Part shown: in pieces, positions 35,349 to 45,470 of the stretch
Layout: every line of letters begins with the position of its first letter
Position numbering within the stretch: the first letter of the stretch is position 1
Source of the DNA: Microtetraspora niveoalba
GTDB taxonomy: Bacteria > Actinomycetota > Actinomycetes > Streptosporangiales > Streptosporangiaceae
Assembly: GCF_001570405.1 (NCBI RefSeq)
Contig: NZ_BBYM01000016.1
Location: 54,059-118,058, forward strand
Direction of reading: 5' to 3'
Length of the DNA: 64,000 nt
Program-made: the position numbers and the translations under genes
Notes under the pieces: model-generated
Seen by the model: the letters and a program-made list of their open reading frames with translations, nothing else
What the model was told of the DNA's origin: nothing
Databases searched by the model: none

Positions 35349-35447
35349 CTTTCATCTTCCTGTCGGCGTTGGACGGCGGTGAGCGTCCGGCCCGGACGGG
35401 TCAGCGGTGCTTGACGAGTGGTGCCAGGGGCGCGCCGAACGGCCCGG

Positions 35448-36767
35448 TCAGGACGCGCCGAACACGGCGGCCTCGGTGATGCTGGCCCAGCCGTTGCCCG
35501 CGGAGTTGTCCCACCAGGCGATGCGGAGGTATCTGGCCTGCCGCTGCGAGAAGCGGTACGGCTCCGGGTTCAGAGTTGTACCCGAGCTGCGGCCCTCCGC
35601 CGCCTTGGTGTAGGTCACGTTGTCCGTCGAGGTGTAGACGGTGTAGTCGTTCCACCGCACGTCGCCCTGGTACCAGGCGACGTTCACCCCGCACACTGGC
35701 CGCGACGCACCCAGGTCGAGTGTCAGGTACGCTCCGGACCCGCTGCCCGACCAGCGCGTCGCCAGGTTGCCATCTGTCGCGTTCGAGGGTGGGTTGATGT
35801 CCTCCCACGTGCTGGCGGTCACACCGGTGGAAGCCAGTTTCGCCGGGCAGGCGGCCTGGTTGCCCGGGGCGATCTCCCGGACGCTGAGCTTGGCCAGGTC
35901 GACCCTGGTGGCCTCGTCCCAGCGGAACGCCGCCTTCGGGCCGCCCCAGGTGACCCTCTCGTCGCGGGCGCCACCGCAGGGATTGGCCGTGTCGATGGAC
36001 CACCCGCCGGTGTCGTCGCGGGTCGACACGAGGGTCCACGTGCCGTTGTTCGCCCGGTCGAGGTATGCCTCCAGCCGCACGCCGCCCGGGATGTTGTACA
36101 TGACCATCTTGAAGCCGACCATCTGGCCCTTGATCGTGGCACCGCCGCCTTGGTAGGAGCCCTTCGCGTAGCCGGCCCCCCCGTCGTGGTAGATCTCCTT
36201 CTCGAACTTGACGCCGCCGTCGGAGAAGCGCAGGTCGCCCTTGTAGGCGGTGCCCCAGCAAGCCTCCGGGGCCACGCCCTCGCCGGTGTGCCGGCCACCG
36301 CGTGCGTACCAGGTGAAGGCGTCTCCGTCGTTACCACTGACGTAGCGGACATATCCGGTGATCTCAACGTCCCGCCAGTCGTTGGCATCGTGCATGTAGC
36401 CCTGGGAGCGCAGATCGGGCTGGCGCCAGGTGAGGAAGTCCTCCTGCGTGCGCTGATCGTAGGTCGTCGTGGAGATTCCGATCCGGGTCTTGATATCGCG
36501 GACGGTGAATGTGCCGTCCGGGTTGGACGTCATGGGTGTCCCGCCGAGGCGGGGATCGCCGGAGGGATTCGCCGACAGGTGCCAGACCTGCCCTCCTGGT
36601 TTGGTGGGATAAATCATGCCGACGCCGTCGACGGGGTCGATCCCCGCCGACGGGACCGAGGCCGATGCCGTGGCTGGGGTACGGGCACCGGAGGTGAAGC
36701 CGGTGACGCAAAAGGCGCCGGCGATGGCCAGCACGATCATCAGGTACGAGGTACGGCATCGTCGCAT
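35448..36767 (-). CDS. Secreted protein of unknown catalytic type with C-terminal F5/8C domain
   Basis: 439 residues from the ATG at 36767; the ribosome binding site is weak. A signal peptide or anchor (SYLMIVLAIAGAFCVTGFTS) is followed by a 260-residue beta-rich domain: GVGMIYPTKPGGQVWHLSAN, DAFTWYARGGRHTGEGVAPE, CWGTAYKGDLRFSDGGVKFE, VGFKMVMYNIPGGVRLEAYL. This looks like a jelly-roll carbohydrate-active or lectin-like domain, but I cannot name the family. The C-terminal 125 residues are an F5/8C module (STWEDINPPSNATDGNLATR; YTVYTSTDNVTYTKAAEGRS). It lies between two other F5/8C proteins and probably degrades or binds an extracellular polysaccharide. Confidence 0.8.
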   Translation of the reverse strand: MRRCRTSYLMIVLAIAGAFCVTGFTSGARTPATASASVPSAGIDPVDGVGMIYPTKPGGQVWHLSANPSGDPRLGGTPMTSNPDGTFTVRDIKTRIGISTTTYDQRTQEDFLTWRQPDLRSQGYMHDANDWRDVEITGYVRYVSGNDGDAFTWYARGGRHTGEGVAPEACWGTAYKGDLRFSDGGVKFEKEIYHDGGAGYAKGSYQGGGATIKGQMVGFKMVMYNIPGGVRLEAYLDRANNGTWTLVSTRDDTGGWSIDTANPCGGARDERVTWGGPKAAFRWDEATRVDLAKLSVREIAPGNQAACPAKLASTGVTASTWEDINPPSNATDGNLATRWSGSGSGAYLTLDLGASRPVCGVNVAWYQGDVRWNDYTVYTSTDNVTYTKAAEGRSSGTTLNPEPYRFSQRQARYLRIAWWDNSAGNGWASITEAAVFGAS

Positions 36768-36809
36768 CGGGAACCGCCTGTTGTCGTGAGGAGGTCGTCG
36801 GAGGGAGGA

Positions 36810-36852
36810 CCGCTCTCGTGCCACCCGGCGCGGCAGGGCGGCACAAGAGCGG
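36810..36852 (-). terminator. Terminator downstream of the polysaccharide lyase-like gene
   Basis: CCGCTCTCGTGCC (36810-36822) pairs with GGCACAAGAGCGG (36840-36852), with one mismatch and a 17-base loop, 23 bases after the stop at 36875. Confidence 0.65.
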
Positions 36853-36874
36853 CAGGACGATGAGGGGGCCGGTG

Positions 36875-38071
36875 TCAGGAGCCGAGAACGGCCGCTTCTG
36901 TGATGCTCGCCCAGTCGTTTTGGGGGTTCTGCCAGAAGGAGATCTTGATGTATCGGGCGTCGCGCGGGCCGTTCGTGAACAGCGCCTGCTCCAACCCGGT
37001 CGTCGTGCCCGAGCTGCGGCCCTCCCATGCCTTGGTGTAGGCCGCGCCGTCCGTCGAGGTGTAGGTGGTGTAATCGTTCCACCGCTGGTCGCCCAGGTGC
37101 CAGGCGACTCCCGTCCCGCAGACGCGGCGTACCGACCCCAAGTCCAGGATCAGCGAGGCGCCGAAGCCCTGCCCCGACCAGCGGGTGGACAGGTTGCCGT
37201 CGATCGCCTGCGCCGGCGGGTTGATCGCCTCGTAGGTGGTCGCGGAGGCGGACGCCACCGGGACGGTGGCCGTGCAGGATGATCCGCCGCCGGGTTTCAC
37301 GTCGTCGTAGGTGGCCCGCTGGTCACCCAGCCGCAGCGAGTCGTAGAACATGACCCGCTCGTCGGTGTCGGACGGCTTCGTGGGGTCGTTCCAGTCCCAC
37401 TTGTAGATGCCGAACTTGAAGTACGGCGAGCGCGGCCCGCCCGCGTGCGTGGCGCCGGTTCGCTGCAGGACAGGCTGTCCGTTGCGCCACACTTCGAACA
37501 TTCCCTGGCTGTCGGTACGCCACTTGACATGGAAGACCCAGTCGGTCCACGTGCCCGTGGCGTAGGGGCCCAGGTCGATGATGTCCCCGCGGAAGTCGAT
37601 CTTCCAGCGTCCCTCGTCCGTCAGCAGCGCCAGCGGCGGTGAACCACCCCCGCAGTCATCGCACTGGTGCCACTGGCTCACGATCTCCGCGGACACGTCG
37701 GGGACCCAGCTCGTGGGCAGGTTGACGCTGAAGCCGTACCACCGCTCGGCGTTGAGGGGCTGCTCGTCGCGCTGGCTGATCTCGGCGCGCTTGCTGCCGG
37801 ACTGGATGGGGTCGCCGCGGTTGAGCTGGAACCGCGCCGCGTAGGAGCCATCCCGCACGGGGCTGGTCACGGCGGCGGCGCCGTGGTCCGCCACCCACTG
37901 CTTGAGGAAGTTGGGGGGAGCCGCCACCGGCATGGTCCGGTCGGCGGCGACTTCCCAGTTCAGGGTCCTGAAGACACCCGCCGGATCGGCGTGCGCGGGC
38001 AGTGGCGAACTCCCCAGTGCTGCCACCAGTGCCGCGGTCAGCGCTGCGGCTCTCTTCCAGATCATTGTCAT
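36875..38071 (-). CDS. Secreted polysaccharide lyase-like (heparin lyase I fold) protein with F5/8C domain
   Basis: 398 residues from the ATG at 38071 (AGGGAG just upstream). The signal peptide is MIWKRAAALTAALVAALGSS plus PLPAHA. The catalytic domain (about 35-255) reads GSKRAEISQRDEQPLNAERW, YGFSVNLPTSWVPDVSAEIV, SQWHQCDD, GTWTDWVFHVKWRTDSQGMF and PYFKFGIYKWDW, the pattern of heparin lyase I-like / PL20-like beta-jelly-roll lyases. The C-terminal F5/8C module follows (SATTYEAINPPAQAIDGNLS). It would cleave uronic-acid-containing polysaccharides outside the cell; the true substrate is unknown. Confidence 0.88.
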   Translation of the reverse strand: MTMIWKRAAALTAALVAALGSSPLPAHADPAGVFRTLNWEVAADRTMPVAAPPNFLKQWVADHGAAAVTSPVRDGSYAARFQLNRGDPIQSGSKRAEISQRDEQPLNAERWYGFSVNLPTSWVPDVSAEIVSQWHQCDDCGGGSPPLALLTDEGRWKIDFRGDIIDLGPYATGTWTDWVFHVKWRTDSQGMFEVWRNGQPVLQRTGATHAGGPRSPYFKFGIYKWDWNDPTKPSDTDERVMFYDSLRLGDQRATYDDVKPGGGSSCTATVPVASASATTYEAINPPAQAIDGNLSTRWSGQGFGASLILDLGSVRRVCGTGVAWHLGDQRWNDYTTYTSTDGAAYTKAWEGRSSGTTTGLEQALFTNGPRDARYIKISFWQNPQNDWASITEAAVLGS

Positions 38072-38311
38072 CGACTCCCTGGCGAACGAGGCCTTCGCCA
38101 CTCGGACGAGGGCCATTCCTGGTCTCCGTGTGGCGACAGCGTCTCGGAGCGCGGGCCGACGGTCATGAGTAAGCGATGCTCATTCGGATTCCGACCCCCA
38201 AGGCGACCGCGACGAGGGCACCATCGATGTCGCGTCGATCCGCATCTGGCTTTGAGACCCAGTCGCGTAGGGGGCGAAGGGGTTGACGATAACGGGTTCA
38301 GGAATGGCTGT

Positions 38312-38351
38312 GCCTGCTCAGGCCGTTCCGAGTGCAACGGCCTGAGCAGGC
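38312..38351 (-). terminator. Terminator of the giant secreted protein gene
   Basis: Perfect 16-bp arms, GCCTGCTCAGGCCGTT (38312-38327) and AACGGCCTGAGCAGGC (38336-38351), with an 8-base loop, 26 bases past the stop at 38378. Between it and 38072 there is only promoter-like DNA for the lyase-like gene. Confidence 0.85.
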
Positions 38352-38377
38352 GTGGGGTTTGCCCGGGCGGGCAGGCG

Positions 38378-41300
38378 TCAGCCGCTGATACGCAGCACGC
38401 CGCTCACCGGAGACGGTGAGCCGGTGGGCTGGTTGTCGTAGATCCGCGTGCCCTTGTCATCCCAGACGACCAGGTGGAACTGGTCGGCCGGGCCGGCACC
38501 GGTGTCCACAGCGGTGATCTCGTAGGTGACTTTTCCGGCCTCCTTGGCCTTTCCGGTTCCGCGCAGGATCGCGGTTCCGTCGGCCGCGGACAGCACGGTG
38601 AAGGACGTGCCGTGCAGGGTCAGGCCGGGCGCCGTGTAGGTCAGCTCACCCGTGGGTGCCTTCCCCTTGCGCGGGTAGCGGGCCGTGACGGTGAAGGACG
38701 CCTTGCCCTCTTCCTTGGCGCACTCGCTGTTCAGCATGCATGCCTTGGCGGGGGTCGCGATCGTACCGGCCCCAGTCACCGACGCGGTCCGGTCATAGAC
38801 CAGCACCCGCACCTTCCCGCCGCCGACCGTGTCGGCCATGGCACGGCCCCCATGATCATCAGCGACCGTGACCGCCACCTCATACAGGCCCGGCTCGGTG
38901 AACACGTGCGGCAAACCCACAGTGCCCTTGCCGCCGTGCTCGGCCACCGCACCGGCGATCTGCCGCTCCCCGATGGTCCAGGTGGCGGTGTGGGAGTCAC
39001 CCCTGCCCGTGTCGGTGAACGAGGCGGACAACACCACCGGCTCACCCACCTCCACCATCGCCGGCGGCGCCTTCAGCGCCACCTGCGGATCGGCGTTGGT
39101 CACCTGGACCACCACCTGCGCACTACTGGCACCGCCCTTGTCGTCGGTGACCGTCAGCACCACCGTGTAATCACCCGCCGAAGCGAAGACGTGCTCCAGC
39201 TTCAACTGGTCGGCGGTCGGCGTCAGCGGCTGCGGCCCCAACCCGTCCCCGTAGTCCACCGTGTAGGTCCAGGAACTGGAATCGGGGTCGGTGAACGAGC
39301 CCAGCCCAACCCAGCTGGCTCCCGCCTCAACGGTCTCCGTCGTTGACCGCACCGTCACCTGAGGGGCCTGGTTCGGCGTCTGCGCATCCTTGACCGTCAC
39401 GGTGAAACTCGCCGTGCCCTCCAGGCCGCCGTCGTCCTTCACCTTGACGATCACCGTGTAGGAGCCAGCGCCTCCCCACTGGTGCTCCAGCGCGATCTGC
39501 TTGGCAGCGGCGGGCGTGACCGGCTGCGGGCCGGACCCGTCGCCGTAGTCCACCGTCGCGGTCCAGGAGGTGGAGTCGGGATCGGTGAAGGTCACCGTCC
39601 GCTGCAGCGTCTCACCCGTGCTCACCTCCGCATCCGGCCCCGCCGACAGCACCGGAGCGGTGTTCGGCCCCGCCTCCTCGATCACATACTCGACGTTCGC
39701 CCCACCGACGTCCTTGCCGTCGCTGACCATCACGGTCGCGCGTCCACGCGTCGGAGCGGTGAACGTCTTGGCCTTCGACGTGACAGTCCCGCCACCCGGC
39801 CGTTGGGCCACCGTGGCCTGCTCCGGACCAGCACCCAACACCACCTGCGCCGTGTGCGTGTCACCGGTATCGGCGTCGGTGAACTCCACCGTCAATGTGA
39901 ACGGCTTGCCCACCACACCCCGCACCGGAGCAGACGGCACCTCCACCACCGGCACGGCGTTCGCCACCGCCCCGGTACCGGTCAACGGCAGCGTGTAAGC
40001 CGGCTCAGCACCATCCGCCGTGGTGAACGTCAGCGCACCACTGGCCGGACCCTCCTGCGTCGGAGCGAAACTCACCTCCACCGTGCAGGTCTGACCGACC
40101 GCCAGCTCCACCGGGCAGGCGTTCGTCTGCGCGAACGGCCCGCTGACCGCGATCGCCTTCAACGGGATCGGGTCGTTCAACCGGTTGGTCAGCTTCACCG
40201 CGTACGAATGGCTGACCGACCCCACCTTCACCGGCACGGGCCAGTTGACACCCGGGGTGTTGAACAACGGCCGCACCGTCGCAGACGCCGTCGCGGTGTT
40301 GTCACCCGGCTTCGGATCGGCCACCGCCATGCTGTAGCCGTGGGCCTGAACCTTCAGCTCCGTCCCATCGGCCGTATCCGCCGGGATCGTCGCCGTCACC
40401 TCAACCCTGGCGCTCCACCCCGGCTCCAAAACCTTGACCGTGTTACGGAACCCACCCTTGATCGGCGCGCAGATCCCCCGGAAGGTCTCACACGCGCTCA
40501 CACCGGCGGCCTGCGGCACGAGTACATCCAGCCGGACATCGGTCGCGGTGTCAGGACCGGCGTTGGTCACCGTCGCCGTCCAGGTCACCTTCGACCCCGG
40601 CCCCGGCTCAGACGCCGACACCTCGGTCGTGACCTGGAGATCCGCCTGCGCGGTGGTCGGGCTCAGCAGGAACGAACGGGCCGACTCGGTGAAACCATCC
40701 CCGTCCGGCGAGCGGTCACGCACGGAACCCTGGATCAGGATCTGACCCGAGGAGTTGACGTCCCGCACGTACAACATGGCCATACACGGCTGGGTCGTCT
40801 TGGTTCTGTCGTCCGGGCACCACGGCCGAGAGAGCAGATCCTTCAGCGGGTACTTCGTGCCGTCCACCCACATCACCGGCGACCTGTGCGAGGGGTTGAG
40901 ACGAAGCCCCGACTCGAACCCGACGATCAGTTCGTTGTCGTTGACCGCGGCCGCCTCACCGATACCCAGATCAGTCGGCTTGCCGCCCCTCCACGCATAG
41001 GCGCGCTTGACCGTCTTACCCTCATAGGCGCCGCACCGCAGAGTGCCGACCACCAGGCCGGCGCTGTTGACATCGGAGGCCCGGCCGGCCGTCTCAGCGC
41101 ATCCTTCAACCGTGCCCGGCAGCTTGGTGAGCACACCGTCCGTGTAAAGCGCCGGACCCGTGTCCCGAGCGGTACCGTTGGCATTCCGGCCGATCGCGTA
41201 GCTACCCGAGACCACGCCCCAGGCGTTCAGACGCGCGCCCCCCCAGTTCTGAAAGTCCTCACCGTCGTAGCTGCGACCTGTGACATAGTCCGGAGGCGCC

Positions 41301-44300
41301 GCAACCGCGGTCCCCCGATCCCACATCACAAACCTGCCCGGACTCGTATAACCGAACGTCTTACCGTTGTCGTTCAGGGTCTCGGCCATGCCATGCACCG
41401 TGCTATTGCCCGGCTGCAGGTCGGTGACCGACCCGCCATTGCGGTAGACGACAGCGTGCTCGGCGTTGCTGCCGTTCACCGACGCCACGGCCCAGCCGGA
41501 CACGTCACCGGCCTCGTTGATGCCTATAGCACCGGACTCGCACTTGACCGCGCCATCGGTGCAGGCCAGACCACCCAGCTCGGTGAACGTCCCGTCCTGC
41601 CAACGCACCGCGCGCTTCTTACCGTCCTCGCCGGTCACCGTGGCGGCGACCTGACCGCGGTCGTTCAACGACCACACCTCGGTCCTCGAGGCGTCCCCGC
41701 CAGGCAGGGTGCCGATCTCGGTCACCTTGTAGGTCCCGAACCGGGCCTTCACCGTGTGCGGGCCGTCCATCGTCAGCGTCAGCGGCCCCGCGCCCCGCTC
41801 CTCACCGTCGACCACCCATCCGATCGGGACACGCCCGGCGTCCGGGGTCGCGGTCACCTTCACCTTCGTCCCGGCCCGGTAGCTGTCCTGCGCCGGCGAC
41901 GCCGACACCGAACCCCCTGACCCCGCCGAGAGCGTCAGCACGAACTCCCGCGTGTCCGGCTGCTTCACCTCGATCACATCGAACGCCGTACGCAGCCCCT
42001 TGGCGGTGTCGACCTTCACCGTGACCGAATACACACCGTCAGGCAACGACTCAGAGGTGACACCGTACACACCGTCATCGGCGGCGCCGTCACCACTGTT
42101 GCCGTCATCCTTCAACGGCAGTTCGACGCGCGCGTTGCCCTCACCAATCACGATCGCCTGCACCGGCACCCCGGTCACCGGCTGACCCCCATCGGTGACG
42201 GTACCCGTCACCGTGATGCGGCCATCCTCCGACGGCTGCTCCACCTTCGCGGTCACCTTCACCGGATTACCGGCCACCCAGGCACCCAGATCGGCCGTAA
42301 CCAGCTCCGTGGCCGTGTTGGTGATCTCCAGCTTCCACGCACCCGCCTGCGGCTTGGCCACGCTCAGCCCCTGAAACGGCTGCTTGGCCTCATCGCCGCC
42401 CGCCGCATACTGCGCGGCCGGCTTCCCCGATGGATCGCGCAGCACCAGCCCCACGGTCGACGGCAACGCCCCGGTCACACCGAACGCCGCGCCCTGCGGC
42501 ACATCCAGCGGTACGCTCACCGTCTTACCCGGCTCGACCGCAGCAGACGGCGTGGCGAACAACGAACCACCGTCCACGCCATCGGCGTCGGCACCAGTGG
42601 CTGTGGCCTTCGCGGTCGCCAGAGCGTCGGCACCCGAGTTGCCGGCGACTTCCTTGGTCAGGCCGGGCAGACTCGGGCCAGCGGCCTTGCCCGGCACCGA
42701 CGCGAGCCGAGGCTTGACATAGGCCTGGAAATCCGGCACCGAATCGGTCATCGACATGTGAACCGTTCCGGTCTTGGGGGTGTCGGGATAGAACTGCGCG
42801 CTCCAGAACGGAACAATCAGATCACCATCCCAGAACGAGGTGACGCCTTCCGCTATGTCCTTGTTCCACGGAATGGGTCCCATGCTGAAACAGGGCACGA
42901 TCCTGCCCACACCCGCCAGATTAGCGGGCGACACACCCTTGAGGTTCATATAGTGCTCGTTGAACACACCCCGCACGAACGCCGTGGTGTTCTGCTCCGA
43001 CGCCGGGGAGTACGGAACGGGAAGACCCCTGATCGCGGCCTGTTCCACCACCATCTCCGCACAGGGAGTCCCCCGATTCGGAGTCCCCAGCTGCAACATC
43101 CGGTTCACCACCGGCTTGTCATCCGGCGAGCTCGGCATGTCATCCTGAATGTACTGCCGAGTGATAAGACCACCCATCGAGTGGGCGATGACATCGACGT
43201 GCCACGCCCCCGTCCGCGTGCGCACGTTCTCGATATACTTCGCCATCTCGTTGGCGTTCTGCGTAAGCGTGTTGGTCAGCTTTAACGGATCCGTCAAGGT
43301 ACCGGTGTTAAGGGTGCCGCCACCGGAACCGAACTGACCGTCACCCACAGCGAAAGACGCCATATTGGGGTGGAAGTCTCTGATAATCGCATGGGTGTAT
43401 CCCCACGAAGACACCGCGTCGGTCTTATATCCGTGCACCAGAACCACGGGCTTCGGCTTGGTGAGGATGCTCGCCGACTCGGCGAAATCCTTCCTGGCCT
43501 CGCCGACGAAGAGCCGCGCCTTGACATACCGCGCCAGATTCGCCTCGCCCCTCTCCCAGGCGACCCCCGCGGTGTCCCAGTTCACCCGTACGTTGACGGT
43601 CTCGTTCGCAGCGAGCTCGACCTCGACCGGATCCACCTTGGGCAACGGCGTGTAGTCCACGGCCTCGCCCGGTTCCGGCGCCTGATACAGCTTGAGCCGC
43701 GCGGTGACGGGCACGTCGTCGGGATTGGTCACCGATACCATAATGCGCGCCGGGTTGCCATCGGTCACCGCCTCCGCCTCGGCCCACTCCCCGGACGGGT
43801 AACTCTTCGTCTCAAGCTTGACTGAATCGATGACGGGCCCGCTTGCCAGCTCGAGCAGGAAGCCGTGGTCCACGTCGGCTCCCTCAGGCCGGCCGACGCC
43901 GACGATCTGGTCGACATCGTTGATGCCGGTGGCCTTCTTCAGGGTCCAGCCCGAACCCGGCGGCAGCAGGCTGTTCAGATCGATTCCCACGCCATTTCGA
44001 TACAGAGCGGCATGCTCGTAGTACATGCCGGAGTCGGTGTACATCACCCCGACGCCGATTCCGGACTCGTTGATCGCCTCCACCCTGCCGCCGTGAGGGG
44101 TGTCCTGTACGTGGAATCTTCCCTCCACATCCCAGATGATGGGGATATCACCGGCGTCCTCGTACGGATGCCCGTCCACCTGGCCTGCGACCACGCCCTT
44201 TTCATTGATGTCGTTGGCCCGGGTACTTACGGCGCCGGGGACCGCCAGGCGGTCTCTGTCGATGTCCAGGGGCTGACCGGGCCTGGTCCGGAAGGCTTGC

Positions 44301-44956
44301 ATAGAGATGCGCGGACCAGGGTCCATGTCAGCCCAGCCGACAACCGAACCGGAATCGGCCAGCGCCGTGGGCTCCAGAACCTGCCCTTTGAACGATCCCA
44401 GCTTCAGTTCGGAACCGTCGGGATCGCGTATATAGCCACCGCCCGCGATTTGACCGCGATCGTTGATGGCTAATGCCCATTTACCCAAGGGAGTTATCTT
44501 GTCTTTTTTGACGAGCCAGGCTTTTTCCGTGTCCGAGCCGTTGGTGACAACCGCCACGCCGTTGTCGTTGATCTCCCAGGGCACGCTCGCGCCGATTTTG
44601 GGGTCGAGGCCGAGGAGCGCGTGAACGTCCGTGACCGACCCCTCGAAGAACAGCCTGGCCTGAGGACGTTCGCCCTGCTCGAGCCCGGCGACCCCGACCG
44701 CGAAGGTGACCTCGCCGTAGTTGTTGATGTCAGTGACTCTGCCACCCCTGCCCCCGAGGGAACCAAGATCGGTGATCTTCTTGACCTTTGGCCCGGCGGC
44801 CGCCACTTTCGTGGCCGGAGGCGATGTCGGGCCGGACGCGGCCAGCGCGGGTAAGGGCATGGCCAGAGAGGCCACGGTGGCGGCCAAGCCGACCACCCCG
44901 GCGGTCAGAGTGGTCGCGATCCGCCGAGCGGACACGCGACAGGTTGACGGGTTCAA
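38378..44956 (-). CDS. Giant secreted multidomain protein: HAF repeats, lipase-like hydrolase, PKD/Ig repeats
   Basis: 2192 residues from a TTG at 44956, chosen because GAGGAG is 7 bases upstream and a signal peptide follows (ATTLTAGVVGLAATVASLAM, PLPALAA). Order: HAF-type repeats (LGSLGGRGGRVTDINNYGEV) to about 330; an alpha/beta hydrolase at 490-760 (VVLVHGYKTDAVSSWG, nucleophile VIAHSMGGLITRQY); a pre-peptidase-like beta domain; an InlB-like repeat near 1010-1070; a second HAF block to 1390; DUF11 (TWTATVTNAGPDTATDVRLD) near 1435-1545; a choice-of-anchor-D-like domain; four PKD/Ig modules at 1665-2055; a C-terminal beta domain. Likely an extracellular esterase/lipase with adhesion modules. 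Confidence 0.88.
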   Translation of the reverse strand: MNPSTCRVSARRIATTLTAGVVGLAATVASLAMPLPALAASGPTSPPATKVAAAGPKVKKITDLGSLGGRGGRVTDINNYGEVTFAVGVAGLEQGERPQARLFFEGSVTDVHALLGLDPKIGASVPWEINDNGVAVVTNGSDTEKAWLVKKDKITPLGKWALAINDRGQIAGGGYIRDPDGSELKLGSFKGQVLEPTALADSGSVVGWADMDPGPRISMQAFRTRPGQPLDIDRDRLAVPGAVSTRANDINEKGVVAGQVDGHPYEDAGDIPIIWDVEGRFHVQDTPHGGRVEAINESGIGVGVMYTDSGMYYEHAALYRNGVGIDLNSLLPPGSGWTLKKATGINDVDQIVGVGRPEGADVDHGFLLELASGPVIDSVKLETKSYPSGEWAEAEAVTDGNPARIMVSVTNPDDVPVTARLKLYQAPEPGEAVDYTPLPKVDPVEVELAANETVNVRVNWDTAGVAWERGEANLARYVKARLFVGEARKDFAESASILTKPKPVVLVHGYKTDAVSSWGYTHAIIRDFHPNMASFAVGDGQFGSGGGTLNTGTLTDPLKLTNTLTQNANEMAKYIENVRTRTGAWHVDVIAHSMGGLITRQYIQDDMPSSPDDKPVVNRMLQLGTPNRGTPCAEMVVEQAAIRGLPVPYSPASEQNTTAFVRGVFNEHYMNLKGVSPANLAGVGRIVPCFSMGPIPWNKDIAEGVTSFWDGDLIVPFWSAQFYPDTPKTGTVHMSMTDSVPDFQAYVKPRLASVPGKAAGPSLPGLTKEVAGNSGADALATAKATATGADADGVDGGSLFATPSAAVEPGKTVSVPLDVPQGAAFGVTGALPSTVGLVLRDPSGKPAAQYAAGGDEAKQPFQGLSVAKPQAGAWKLEITNTATELVTADLGAWVAGNPVKVTAKVEQPSEDGRITVTGTVTDGGQPVTGVPVQAIVIGEGNARVELPLKDDGNSGDGAADDGVYGVTSESLPDGVYSVTVKVDTAKGLRTAFDVIEVKQPDTREFVLTLSAGSGGSVSASPAQDSYRAGTKVKVTATPDAGRVPIGWVVDGEERGAGPLTLTMDGPHTVKARFGTYKVTEIGTLPGGDASRTEVWSLNDRGQVAATVTGEDGKKRAVRWQDGTFTELGGLACTDGAVKCESGAIGINEAGDVSGWAVASVNGSNAEHAVVYRNGGSVTDLQPGNSTVHGMAETLNDNGKTFGYTSPGRFVMWDRGTAVAAPPDYVTGRSYDGEDFQNWGGARLNAWGVVSGSYAIGRNANGTARDTGPALYTDGVLTKLPGTVEGCAETAGRASDVNSAGLVVGTLRCGAYEGKTVKRAYAWRGGKPTDLGIGEAAAVNDNELIVGFESGLRLNPSHRSPVMWVDGTKYPLKDLLSRPWCPDDRTKTTQPCMAMLYVRDVNSSGQILIQGSVRDRSPDGDGFTESARSFLLSPTTAQADLQVTTEVSASEPGPGSKVTWTATVTNAGPDTATDVRLDVLVPQAAGVSACETFRGICAPIKGGFRNTVKVLEPGWSARVEVTATIPADTADGTELKVQAHGYSMAVADPKPGDNTATASATVRPLFNTPGVNWPVPVKVGSVSHSYAVKLTNRLNDPIPLKAIAVSGPFAQTNACPVELAVGQTCTVEVSFAPTQEGPASGALTFTTADGAEPAYTLPLTGTGAVANAVPVVEVPSAPVRGVVGKPFTLTVEFTDADTGDTHTAQVVLGAGPEQATVAQRPGGGTVTSKAKTFTAPTRGRATVMVSDGKDVGGANVEYVIEEAGPNTAPVLSAGPDAEVSTGETLQRTVTFTDPDSTSWTATVDYGDGSGPQPVTPAAAKQIALEHQWGGAGSYTVIVKVKDDGGLEGTASFTVTVKDAQTPNQAPQVTVRSTTETVEAGASWVGLGSFTDPDSSSWTYTVDYGDGLGPQPLTPTADQLKLEHVFASAGDYTVVLTVTDDKGGASSAQVVVQVTNADPQVALKAPPAMVEVGEPVVLSASFTDTGRGDSHTATWTIGERQIAGAVAEHGGKGTVGLPHVFTEPGLYEVAVTVADDHGGRAMADTVGGGKVRVLVYDRTASVTGAGTIATPAKACMLNSECAKEEGKASFTVTARYPRKGKAPTGELTYTAPGLTLHGTSFTVLSAADGTAILRGTGKAKEAGKVTYEITAVDTGAGPADQFHLVVWDDKGTRIYDNQPTGSPSPVSGVLRISG

Positions 44957-45343
44957 ATGTGTTTCTCCTCGACTACGAACGCGCCTTCCGGCGCGACAGT
45001 GAATCTCCGCGCAGGATTTGGTGTGCCGGAGCAACCGGTCCGCTCCCGCGGTTCGCCACCCATAAAGGCGGGATAAAGATCCGGTACGGATTCTTACCGA
45101 ACCCCCCTGCAAATCGCATGAGCCGCCTTGCAGGACACTGGTAGTCGGACATCGTGTGAGCTGATCGCGGCGTCTCCATGCCGGGCGCACTACGACGTCG
45201 CGCGCAAAGCTGCTGCACCGTCGACTTCGTCGCGGCATCGGACGGGCCGCATAACCAGGTGAGAGCCCGGGCCCTCCCCCGGAGGCATGGACATCTTGAC
45301 TGCCGGACGACAGACATCCGGCGGCAAGAAGTTCCGCGCGGCG

Positions 45344-45470
45344 ATGAAGCCGTACTCGCCTGAGTTCAAGGCGGACGCCATCGCGTTGTAGCCGGCTGAC
45401 CCGACACGGACGTACGTCGGCGCCCCGGGACCTGGGCATCAACAGCGAGACGCCGCGTCTTCGGGTGCGC
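45344..45470 (+). pseudogene. IS3-family OrfA N-terminal fragment
   Basis: MKPYSPEFKADAIAL then a stop, followed in shifted frames by ADPTRTY and a RDLGINSET-like stretch, matching the start of an IS3 OrfA protein. Too short and broken to act. Confidence 0.55.

Noticed and set aside
35384-35398. CGTCCGG-C-CCGGACG as terminator
   Set aside because: The one-base loop cannot form an RNA hairpin of that length; left as a chance palindrome.
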